Below are positions 1 through 6,152 of a stretch of DNA of 6,954 nt, in pieces. Position 1 is the stretch's first letter. Every line of letters starts with the position of its first letter. This DNA comes from Labrenzia sp. CE80. GTDB taxonomy: Bacteria > Pseudomonadota > Alphaproteobacteria > Rhizobiales > Stappiaceae. The position numbers and the translations under genes were made by a program. The stretch is from the NCBI RefSeq assembly GCF_009650605.1, contig NZ_WAJT01000006.1, positions 1 to 6,954 on the forward strand. The letters run 5' to 3'. The notes below the pieces were generated by a model, which had not been told where the DNA came from, searched no databases, and saw only the letters and a program-made list of their open reading frames with translations.

Positions 1-48
1 TGCCAAGCATGCACTAACTTTCAATTTGGACCAATCAAGTGGGGCCGA

Positions 49-249
49 TCAACCGCGATCGCAATTCCCGATCAGCCACTTGTTCTTATCGCCCTGATCA
101 TCGGGATGATCCTTGAATTTCCTCACCTTGCCGTCCTGAAACAGTTTCTGCTGTCGCAGGCAAGAAGAAAACAACAGATTGCTCGACTCTTTGCGCGCCA
201 GTTTCGCCGAAGATTCTAATATTGGGATATGTCCCCTCGGTTGCAGCAC
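49..249 (-). CDS. Doubtful small ORF, 66 aa, unknown
   Basis: This is an unrecognised short reading frame. It begins with GTG immediately after an in-frame stop (TGA on the minus strand at 250-252) and has no visible ribosome binding site. The second half of the peptide is rich in Lys, Asp and Gln and uses G/C-ending codons at a rate like real genes in this window. The first half looks less gene-like. A different frame starting at ATG 251-253 covers the same first half, so the region could be a frameshifted remnant of a small gene whose N-terminus lies in one frame and C-terminus in the other. It lies downstream of, and on the same strand as, the MFS gene, about 60 nt from its stop. No domain, signal peptide or membrane segment is evident, and it may not be expressed. 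Confidence 0.2.
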   Translation of the reverse strand: MLQPRGHIPILESSAKLARKESSNLLFSSCLRQQKLFQDGKVRKFKDHPDDQGDKNKWLIGNCDRG

Positions 250-294
250 TCATGACATCGAAGGGTGGGGAGGCCATGCGCGTCGTGCCCAGTC

Positions 295-306
295 ATCTGG
301 CCAGAT
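295..306. repeat. 12-bp perfect palindrome after the MFS gene
   Basis: ATCTGGCCAGAT is a perfect palindrome lying 4 nt beyond the stop codon of the MFS gene on the minus strand. As RNA it could form only a 4-bp stem with a 4-nt loop and it has no U-tract, so it is a poor intrinsic terminator. It may be chance. Confidence 0.3.
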
Positions 307-310
307 TTGT

Positions 311-1615
311 CTATGACCGTTCCGCTTGCCGTCTTTCACGGTAGGTTAGCAACGCAAGTGCCAGGAGCGTCACCAAAGCGCCTGACAACAGGTAGAGACC
401 TGCGAATGTGAGACCGAAGCTGAGCGACAGCCCCAGAGCGACTAGGGGTGCGAAGGCAGCACCGAAAATCCACGACAGGTTTGTCGCCAGCGCCGCGCCC
501 GTATAGCGATATTTCTGCTGGAACCGGTTCGGTAGAATGGCGCTTGCCTGCCCGTAGGAAAGCCCCAGCAGGACATAGCCGATCAGGACGTAAGTCACCC
601 CGTTGGTGAGCAGGGTTGTCACCATGAAACTGAAGACGCCAATCAGCACTGAGACGATTGCAAGCATCCGGCGTCGGCCGAAGCGATCCGACAATAATCC
701 GGAAATGACCACAGCCGGAATGCTGATGACTCCGCCAAGAAGAAGCAGAAGCATGAAATCTGAAGTCGGCTCGTCTGTCCTGAGATACTCATACGCAAGA
801 GGGAAAACGGTCACCATGTGCAGGATGGCGTAACTTGCCAGCGGCAGAAACGTCGCGAGCAGAACGTCCTTCCAGTGAACAGATAGCATCTCGAAAAAAA
901 GGCTGGACTTGAGCTGGGCTTCTTCTTTCAGGATCTCGTGGCCTTCGCTGTGAATGAGTTGAAGTCGGGCGAAAAGGGAAACGATGTTGACAGCCAGAAC
1001 GGCGAAGAACGGCCAGCGCCAACCGAATGTGATGAACTCCTCTTCCGTCAGAAAACCGGTCATCACATAAAAAATCGCAGCCGCGACACACAACCCGAGT
1101 GGTGCGCCGAGCTGCGGTATCATGGCGTACCAGCCCTTGCTCCTGTCCGGCGCATGCGTTTGCAGAAGCAAGGTCATTCCGTCCCAGGAGCCACCGAGGC
1201 CGATGCCCTGGCCGATCCGAAATAGGACGAGGAGCGCCGGCGCGAGTATTCCGGCTGTCTGATATGTCGGCAGCAGGCCAATGGCCATCGTCGAGCCGCC
1301 CAGTATGAAAAGCGCGATGGTGATTTTTCCTGACCGTCCGACCTGTCTTTCCAGAAGCTTGAACGCTTGACTGGCAAACGGCCGCGCGAGAAAGGCCACC
1401 GGAAACACCGCAAACGAAAGCAACATGGCCGTGGCAGGGTCATGGTTGGAGAAAAAGATCCGTGGGAACACGAGGACCGAGGCGAATGCATAAACAAAAA
1501 AGCCGAAATAGTCCGTGACGCGCGCCATGATGACGGTAATGATGAGTTCGTCGATCTCGAGCTTCGTTTTTTTGCCATTCTCCGCATGGCCCTCGGGATT
1601 TGCGACATTTGTCAT
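311..1615 (-). CDS. MFS transporter, metabolite:H+ symporter (MHS) type
   Basis: This 434-aa inner-membrane protein has about 12 hydrophobic segments in two halves, the usual length for MHS transporters such as ProP and ShiA. Family marks include Asp35-Tyr-Phe-Gly-Phe-Phe in TM1, DPATA at 59-63, an ARPF element at 77-80, GLLPTY at 113-118, a GQG element near 135-137, GWRWPFF at 198-204 and RYTGAA near 370-375 followed by Asn379 and APLVA. The inter-half motif A copy at about 306-316 (GLLSDRFGRRR) is canonical. The N-half copy at about 86-95 is degenerate (LER where GDR is usual), and the normal GGEWGG signature reads GGSWDG at 141-146, so an acidic residue is lost. The ATG start is supported by GGAGG 9 nt upstream. 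The gene diverges from the cyo operon. MHS proteins move organic acids, betaines or similar solutes with protons; the substrate here cannot be read from sequence. Confidence 0.9.
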   Translation of the reverse strand: MTNVANPEGHAENGKKTKLEIDELIITVIMARVTDYFGFFVYAFASVLVFPRIFFSNHDPATAMLLSFAVFPVAFLARPFASQAFKLLERQVGRSGKITIALFILGGSTMAIGLLPTYQTAGILAPALLVLFRIGQGIGLGGSWDGMTLLLQTHAPDRSKGWYAMIPQLGAPLGLCVAAAIFYVMTGFLTEEEFITFGWRWPFFAVLAVNIVSLFARLQLIHSEGHEILKEEAQLKSSLFFEMLSVHWKDVLLATFLPLASYAILHMVTVFPLAYEYLRTDEPTSDFMLLLLLGGVISIPAVVISGLLSDRFGRRRMLAIVSVLIGVFSFMVTTLLTNGVTYVLIGYVLLGLSYGQASAILPNRFQQKYRYTGAALATNLSWIFGAAFAPLVALGLSLSFGLTFAGLYLLSGALVTLLALALLTYRERRQAERS

Positions 1616-1624
1616 GCGTGCGTT

Positions 1625-1629
1625 CCTCC
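1625..1629 (-). promoter_or_regulatory. Shine-Dalgarno GGAGG of the MFS gene
   Basis: GGAGG on the minus strand lies 9 nt before the ATG at 1613-1615. It is the best ribosome binding site in the window and fixes the MFS start. Confidence 0.8.
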
Positions 1630-1803
1630 GGTCATGAATAAGCGAGAATTATTTCCGACCGACCATTTGTGAATATCAAAAATTCCCATATCATTCTGAC
1701 CGGACGCGCTCCCGAATGGAAGCGAACAGATGCGTTTTGAGAAAGTAAATTCAGACGCGACTTATGCGCCTGCGGCGAATTCCACAGAGCATTTTTTGCT
1801 GCG

Positions 1804-1822
1804 ACGCAATATCTCCTTGCGT
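1804..1822. promoter_or_regulatory. Inverted repeat ACGCAA-N7-TTGCGT, possible operator
   Basis: Perfect 6-bp arms at 1804-1809 and 1817-1822 are separated by 7 nt. The centre lies about 130 nt before the chosen cyoA start and just upstream of the AT-rich stretch at 1835-1850. That is a suitable place for a dimeric regulator of cyoA. The arm length is short enough for chance, and no regulator is assigned. Confidence 0.35.
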
Positions 1823-1944
1823 AAAAGGCTCACGTTTAATAAAAAACAATTGGCATCCAAAAGACACCTTGAAATCTCAGTTTGTTAACAGACCTTTGTG
1901 CCTTCGCGCGGCGTTGGCATGATGACACTTGCGGTGCGTCAGAT

Positions 1945-3066
1945 ATGACAATGCGAACCTCACTTATTGCGCTTGCTCCCATGTTGTGCGGCTGCGACTT
2001 TGTCGTAATGGATCCGTCTGGCGATGTTGCCAACCAGCAGGCTGATCTGATCATTTATTCGACCGTCCTCATGCTGATCGTCATTCTGCCCGTCATGGCT
2101 CTGACAGTCTTTTTTGCGATCAAGTACCGCTCCTCGAATAAGGACGCAGAATACGATCCGGACTGGCATCACTCGACGAGTCTCGAAATCGTGATCTGGA
2201 GCGTTCCTATGGCGATCATCATGTGCCTTGCCGGACTGACTTGGGTCGCAACACACCGCCTTGAGCCGTATAATCCCTTGCGCCGGATATCTGCGGAGAT
2301 TCCGATTGACAGAAGTGTTGAGCCTCTTGTCATCCGCGCCGTGGCGATGGACTGGAAATGGCTATTTATCTATCCCGAACAGGGCATTGCGGCGGTCAAT
2401 GAAGTCGCAGTCCCCGTCAACCGCCCGATCAAGTTCGAAATTACGTCGTCGACGGTGATGAACTCACTCTACATCCCGGCGCTCGCGGGCCAGATCTACG
2501 CCATGGCAGGAATGCAGACCGAACTCAACGCCGTTATCAACGAAGCAGGCAGTTACAAAGGGTTTTCAGCCAACTATAGCGGAGCTGGGTTCTCGCAGAT
2601 GCATTTCCGGTTTCATGGAATGGACGAGACCGGTTTCGATGCCTGGGTCGCGAAAGTCGGCGATGCTGCGGCACCGCTTGACAGGGCGACTTTCCAGAAG
2701 CTGGACGAACCAAGCATTGCCCATCCGGTTACCTACTACGGCTCCGTCGGTGACGACCTGTGGGAGGCAATCGTCAATCTGTGTGTCGACAGAAACGACT
2801 TGTGCCATGACGACATGATGATGGTGGACGCGCTTGGCGGAGGCGGTCTTGAGGGAATTTTCCTGCGTGAGGTTTTCGCCGGTATCTGCAGCGCCGACGA
2901 TCCGGGCGCCCTTCTTGCTCAGATCCGGATCGGACGCGAGCTCGCGCGGACGGAAAACACCGATGGCAAGTTCACCCGGGGCGAAAGCGCGCTGAGCGCG
3001 CTGCAGCAGATACTCGCTCTGTCGGGCAAGAAGACATCAGAGAATATTTCACTGCGAACCAATTAG
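1945..3066 (+). CDS. cyoA: Ubiquinol oxidase subunit II
   Basis: CyoA is the membrane-anchored periplasmic subunit of the quinol oxidase. It is 373 aa from this start, longer than the E. coli protein (315 aa). A lipoprotein signal ends in the lipobox LCGC with the modified cysteine at residue 17, followed by DFVVMDPSG, which matches the start of mature CyoA. Two membrane helices lie at about 34-58 and 80-103. The cupredoxin domain spans about 125-235 and a COX_ARM-like region about 237-285. The CuA ligands of cytochrome c oxidases are absent: VMNS (171-174) replaces the His-bearing motif, and no Cys-x3-Cys is present around 208-222, so electrons come from quinol. The extra C-terminal tail holds Cys280, Cys287, His288, three consecutive Met (291-293) and Cys315. 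The start is uncertain. ATG 1945 has a second in-frame ATG at 1951, neither with a clear ribosome site, and the frame extends to TTG 1882 without signal-like sequence. It is the first gene of the operon. Confidence 0.93.
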   Translation: MTMRTSLIALAPMLCGCDFVVMDPSGDVANQQADLIIYSTVLMLIVILPVMALTVFFAIKYRSSNKDAEYDPDWHHSTSLEIVIWSVPMAIIMCLAGLTWVATHRLEPYNPLRRISAEIPIDRSVEPLVIRAVAMDWKWLFIYPEQGIAAVNEVAVPVNRPIKFEITSSTVMNSLYIPALAGQIYAMAGMQTELNAVINEAGSYKGFSANYSGAGFSQMHFRFHGMDETGFDAWVAKVGDAAAPLDRATFQKLDEPSIAHPVTYYGSVGDDLWEAIVNLCVDRNDLCHDDMMMVDALGGGGLEGIFLREVFAGICSADDPGALLAQIRIGRELARTENTDGKFTRGESALSALQQILALSGKKTSENISLRTN

Positions 3067-3114
3067 ATTGTGTGTCCGGCCGAAGGGGCCAAGGCCGATC
3101 GAACGCAAGATTTT

Positions 3115-3119
3115 GAGGA
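3115..3119 (+). promoter_or_regulatory. Shine-Dalgarno GAGGA that sets the cyoB start
   Basis: GAGGA lies 4 nt before ATG 3124. The competing GTG at 3070 has no such site, and its 18 extra residues do not resemble a CyoB N-terminus. This supports ATG 3124. Confidence 0.65.
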
Positions 3120-3123
3120 CGGA

Positions 3124-5133
3124 ATGGCAGCTGACTACGATCGCTGGAATCCAGTTGTTGGCAAACTGGGCTGGGACATTTTTCCATTGGACGAACCCGT
3201 TGTTGTCGTGACCTTTGTCGGCGTGGCGATCGGCGGCGTCGCGTTGCTGGCTGCGCTGACCTATTTCAGGCTTTGGTGCTATCTTTGGAAGGAGTGGTTC
3301 ACGAGCATAGATCACAAGAAAATCGGCATCATGTATATGATCCTTGCGATCATCATGCTGGTGCGTGGTTTCGCCGATGCAATGCTGATGCGGGTGCAAC
3401 AGGCCTGGGCCGCCAGCGGCGGCGCAGGATACCTGGATGCCCATCACTACGACCAGATCTTCACCGCCCACGGCATGATCATGATTTTCTTCGTGGCGAT
3501 GCCATTTGTCACGGGTCTTATGAACTTCGTCATGCCGCTTCAGATCGGGGCCAGGGATGTCGCCTTTCCGTTTCTGAACAATTTCAGCTTCTGGATGACG
3601 GTTTCGGGCGCCGTCCTGGTCATGATTTCCCTGTTCGTCGGTGAATTCTCAACGGCGGGCTGGCTGGCATATCCGCCTTTGTCGGGAATACACTTCAGTC
3701 CGAGTGTGGGTGTTGATTACTACATCTGGGCGCTGCAGATAGCAGGTATTGGCACAACGCTCTCCGGGATCAACCTTGTTGTCACGATCGTCAAGATGCG
3801 GGCACCGGGCATGTCATACATGCGCATGCCGGTCTTCTGCTGGACGACGCTTTGCACCAACATCCTGATCGTCGCGACCTTCCCTGTGCTGACGGCAACG
3901 CTCGCATTGTTGTCGCTCGATCGCTATCTCGACATGAACTTCTTCACGAATGAGCTTGGCGGTAACCCGATGATGTACGTCAACCTCATCTGGATCTGGG
4001 GTCATCCGGAAGTGTACATCCTGACGCTCCCGGTTTTCGGCGTCTTTTCCGAAGTGGTGTCCACATTTAGCGGAAAGCGGCTCTTCGGTTACACCTCGAT
4101 GGTTTATGCAACGGTGGTCATTACGATCCTGTCCTACATTGTCTGGCTGCACCATTTCTTCACCATGGGTGCGGGCGCCAACGTCAATTCCTTCTTCGGA
4201 ATTACAACCATGGTGATTTCGATTCCGACAGGTGCAAAAATATTCAACTGGCTCTTCACCATGTACAAGGGCCGCATAAGGTTCGAAGTACCAATGATGT
4301 GGGTCATCGGCTTCATGCTGACATTTGTCATCGGCGGCATGACCGGAGTATTGCTCGCCGTTCCGCCAGCAGACTTCGTGCTTCACAACAGCCTTTTCCT
4401 CGTTGCGCATTTCCACAACGTGATCATCGGCGGCGTAGTTTTCGGGATCTTCGCCGCGATGACCTACTGGTTCCCGAAGGCGTTCGGCTTCAAGCTTGAC
4501 CCTTTCTGGGGTAAAGTTTCCTTCTGGTGCTGGCTGATCGGTTTCTACTTGGCTTTTATGCCACTTTACCTACTCGGTCTGATGGGTGTCACTCGCCGTC
4601 TCAGCCAGTTTGAGGATACGATTTACGCTGGCTATTTTGTCGTGGCCCTGCTGGGTGCCCTGTTCGTGGCGGCAGGCATCGGCGCATTTTTGCTGCAGAT
4701 CTTCGTCAGCATTAGGAAGCGGGAAGAGCTACGCGATACGACAGGGGACCCGTGGGGCGGGCGTACTCTTGAATGGTCAACATCTTCGCCACCTCCTTAC
4801 TACAACTTCGCGTTCACGCCGAAAGCTCATCAGATCGACGCCTGGTGGCATATGAAAAAGGCTGGCTACCAGCGTCCGACGGACACTTTCGAGCCGATCC
4901 ACATGCCCAGATATACGGGCGCCGGGATTATACTGGCAGGTATCATCACCGTGCTGGGCTTCGCTCTGATCTGGCATATCTGGTGGTTGGCAGCTGTTTC
5001 GTTCGTCGTCGCAATCGCCTACGGGATCGACCACACTTTCAACTACGACCGCGATTATTACGTACAGCCGGATGAGGTTGAGGAAGTGGAAAGCGAGCGG
5101 ACGAAACTGCTTGAAGGGACGGCCGCGTCATGA
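3124..5133 (+). CDS. cyoB: Ubiquinol oxidase subunit I (haem-copper catalytic subunit)
   Basis: This is the catalytic subunit: it oxidises ubiquinol, reduces O2 to water and pumps protons across the inner membrane. It is 669 aa from ATG 3124, close to E. coli CyoB (663 aa), and numbering here runs 10 above the E. coli protein. Low-spin haem ligands are His116 and His431; the high-spin haem ligand is His429. CuB ligands are His294, His343 and His344, with Tyr298 available for the His-Tyr crosslink (HPEVY 294-298). K-channel Lys372 is present. D-channel residues Asp145, Asn134, Asn152 and Glu296 are present, so full pumping is expected. The quinol-site residues Arg81, Asp85, His108 and Gln111 are all kept, which confirms a quinol rather than cytochrome c donor. 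The sequence alone does not say whether the high-spin haem is o or a. It lies 57 nt after cyoA, and its last bases overlap the cyoC start by 4 nt (ATGA). A GTG at 3070 would add 18 residues and is less likely. Confidence 0.97.
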   Translation: MAADYDRWNPVVGKLGWDIFPLDEPVVVVTFVGVAIGGVALLAALTYFRLWCYLWKEWFTSIDHKKIGIMYMILAIIMLVRGFADAMLMRVQQAWAASGGAGYLDAHHYDQIFTAHGMIMIFFVAMPFVTGLMNFVMPLQIGARDVAFPFLNNFSFWMTVSGAVLVMISLFVGEFSTAGWLAYPPLSGIHFSPSVGVDYYIWALQIAGIGTTLSGINLVVTIVKMRAPGMSYMRMPVFCWTTLCTNILIVATFPVLTATLALLSLDRYLDMNFFTNELGGNPMMYVNLIWIWGHPEVYILTLPVFGVFSEVVSTFSGKRLFGYTSMVYATVVITILSYIVWLHHFFTMGAGANVNSFFGITTMVISIPTGAKIFNWLFTMYKGRIRFEVPMMWVIGFMLTFVIGGMTGVLLAVPPADFVLHNSLFLVAHFHNVIIGGVVFGIFAAMTYWFPKAFGFKLDPFWGKVSFWCWLIGFYLAFMPLYLLGLMGVTRRLSQFEDTIYAGYFVVALLGALFVAAGIGAFLLQIFVSIRKREELRDTTGDPWGGRTLEWSTSSPPPYYNFAFTPKAHQIDAWWHMKKAGYQRPTDTFEPIHMPRYTGAGIILAGIITVLGFALIWHIWWLAAVSFVVAIAYGIDHTFNYDRDYYVQPDEVEEVESERTKLLEGTAAS

Positions 5134-5762
5134 CGACTGAAAGTTCCGAACAGGCCGTCGAGTTCTACGTTCGCCGGTCGCCTGACGACGGCGAGGAGCA
5201 TCATCATGAAACCGGAACCATGCTCGGTTTCTGGATCTATCTGATGAGTGACTGCCTTATTTTCGGCTGTCTGTTCGCGGTCCACGGCGTGTTGGGACGG
5301 AACTATGCTGCCGGGCCGTCACCAGCCGACCTTTTCGAAATCGACATGATCCTGATGGCAACCTTCATGTTGCTGTTTTCTTCGATCACCTATGGCTTCT
5401 CCGTAATCAGAATGGACAAGGGCGATCTACGAGGGACACAGATCTGGCTAATCGTGACCGGTCTGTTCGGCATGGCCTTCCTTTATCTTGAAGTCATGGA
5501 GTTCAGTCATCTCTGGCACATCGGGGCCACTCCGATGGCGAGTGCTTTCCTGTCTTCGTTTTTCACTTTGGTTGGAACGCACGGTCTGCACGTGACAGCT
5601 GGCTGTATCTGGCTCTTCGTCCTTCTTGCTCAGCTTCAGATCCATGGATTGAACGAAGCCAACAAGCGAAGGGTAATGTGCCTGAGCATGTTCTGGCATT
5701 TTCTTGATCTCATCTGGATCGGGGTGTTTTCCTACGTTTACCTCGCGGGAGTTCTGTTATGA
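5130..5762 (+). CDS. cyoC: Ubiquinol oxidase subunit III
   Basis: CyoC is a 210-aa integral membrane subunit of the haem-copper oxidase subunit III family. It carries no redox centre and stabilises subunit I and its proton uptake path. Five membrane helices are visible at about 30-53, 71-94, 104-125, 138-170 and 186-208, as in the five-helix quinol oxidase form. Signature stretches are GFWIYLMSD (33-41), LLFSSITYGF (81-90), VGTHGLHVTAG (148-158) and FWHFLDLIWIGVF (188-200), which match E. coli CyoC closely. The ATG lies inside the cyoB stop (ATGA), with AGGGA at 5115-5119 about 10 nt upstream, so translational coupling with cyoB is likely. A His-rich patch (EEHHHE, 22-27) sits in the N-terminal tail before the first helix. 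Length is normal for the family (E. coli 204 aa). Confidence 0.96.
   Translation: MTTESSEQAVEFYVRRSPDDGEEHHHETGTMLGFWIYLMSDCLIFGCLFAVHGVLGRNYAAGPSPADLFEIDMILMATFMLLFSSITYGFSVIRMDKGDLRGTQIWLIVTGLFGMAFLYLEVMEFSHLWHIGATPMASAFLSSFFTLVGTHGLHVTAGCIWLFVLLAQLQIHGLNEANKRRVMCLSMFWHFLDLIWIGVFSYVYLAGVLL
5747..5751 (+). promoter_or_regulatory. Shine-Dalgarno GGGAG of cyoD inside cyoC
   Basis: GGGAG within the 3' end of cyoC lies 7 nt before ATG 5759. It supports both the start and the coupled translation suggested by the ATGA overlap. Confidence 0.6.
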
Positions 5763-6139
5763 GCGCGTCAGACAACACAGCTTACGAAGAGGGGCACGGC
5801 GGAGGACACGGATCGTTCAAGTCCTACATGATCGGATTTGTGCTGTCGGTGATCCTCACGATCATTCCGTTCTATATCGTCATGGGCGATGCGCTCGACA
5901 GCCGCTTGCTTGCAATTGCGATCGTCTTTGTTCTCGGCGCGATCCAGATGGTCGTTCATATCGTCTATTTCCTGCATATTAACTCCCGCGTGGAGGAAGG
6001 TTGGCTGGCGATGGCGCTCACATTTACGATCTTGCTCGTCGTCATTGTCCTGTCCGGTTCGATCTGGGTGATGTTCAACCTTGAGCAAAACATGATGCCC
6101 GCACACGAGCAGATAGAGCGCGTCCGCTCGTTGCCTTGA
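5759..6139 (+). CDS. cyoD: Ubiquinol oxidase subunit IV
   Basis: CyoD is a small integral subunit of the cytochrome bo3-type oxidase that helps assemble the CuB/haem centre and the complex as a whole. It is 126 aa (E. coli 109 aa) with three membrane helices at about 21-42, 48-72 and 83-107. The segment HGSFKSYMIGFVLSVILT (18-35) and the VYFLHIN motif (69-75) match the prokaryotic cytochrome oxidase subunit IV family. The N-terminus is Gly/His-rich (EGHGGGHGS, 11-19), a trait common in this family. A tail of about 19 residues after the last helix (AHEQIERV near 115-122) is longer than in E. coli. Its ATG overlaps the cyoC stop by 4 nt (ATGA). Confidence 0.95.
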   Translation: MSASDNTAYEEGHGGGHGSFKSYMIGFVLSVILTIIPFYIVMGDALDSRLLAIAIVFVLGAIQMVVHIVYFLHINSRVEEGWLAMALTFTILLVVIVLSGSIWVMFNLEQNMMPAHEQIERVRSLP

Positions 6140-6152
6140 GCCGTTATTCCTG

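Larger units (their letters stand above)
1..310. other. Left-edge region with no confident gene
   Basis: I recognise no gene here. One minus-strand frame (49-249) is described separately. A second minus-strand frame starts at ATG 251-253, or at an in-frame ATG at 274-276, and runs to a TGA at 98-100. It would encode about 51 to 59 residues and overlaps the first frame out of phase, with no clear Shine-Dalgarno sequence. On the plus strand, frame 1 is open from the window edge to a TAA ending at 219. It gives a hydrophobic then arginine-rich peptide with no convincing start, so it could be chance or the end of a gene entering from the left. No tRNA-like fold, terminator with a U-tract or repeat array is visible. 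Confidence 0.5.
1616..1944. promoter_or_regulatory. Divergent promoter region between MFS and cyoA
   Basis: This stretch of about 330 nt separates two divergent genes and must hold the promoters for both unless they are read through from outside. It is AT-richer than the flanking genes, with A/T runs near 1674-1695, 1790-1797 and 1835-1850. I see no well-spaced -35/-10 pair that I would defend on either strand. A TTTAAT hexamer at 1835-1840 is a weak -10 candidate for cyoA. No FNR/FixK-type TTGAT-N4-ATCAA box is present. The strongest structured element is the inverted repeat at 1804-1822. If transcription starts near 1845-1850, cyoA has a leader of about 100 nt. In rhizobia, cyo operons are reported to respond to low oxygen, low pH and the ActSR/RegBA redox system, but I could not identify such a binding site with confidence. 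Confidence 0.6.

Noticed and set aside
1174..1608. 144-codon minus-strand frame inside the MFS gene
   Set aside because: It is an out-of-phase shadow of the transporter, Arg/Ser-rich with no membrane pattern of its own.
311..1615. AmpG muropeptide permease, which neighbours cyoA in E. coli
   Set aside because: The protein has MHS family signatures, and the gene is divergent from the operon rather than co-directional.
311..1615. CcoA-like copper importer serving the oxidase
   Set aside because: The paired MxxxM copper motifs described for CcoA are not visible, and the protein follows the MHS pattern.
1735..1755. FNR/FixK-like box (TTGAGAAAGTAAATTCA)
   Set aside because: The right half-site and spacing do not match TTGAT-N4-ATCAA, so the resemblance is superficial.
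1945..3066. Cytochrome c oxidase subunit II (CoxB)
   Set aside because: The CuA ligands are missing and a CyoA-type lipobox is present. CyoB also keeps the four quinol-site residues.
3075..3100. GGCC-rich hairpin between cyoA and cyoB as a terminator
   Set aside because: Stems of only about 4 bp can form and no U-tract follows. The tight gene order argues for read-through.
3814..4416. 200-codon open frame on the minus strand inside cyoB
   Set aside because: It is antisense to the highly conserved core of CyoB, and its His/Glu/Arg-rich composition is typical of a shadow frame.
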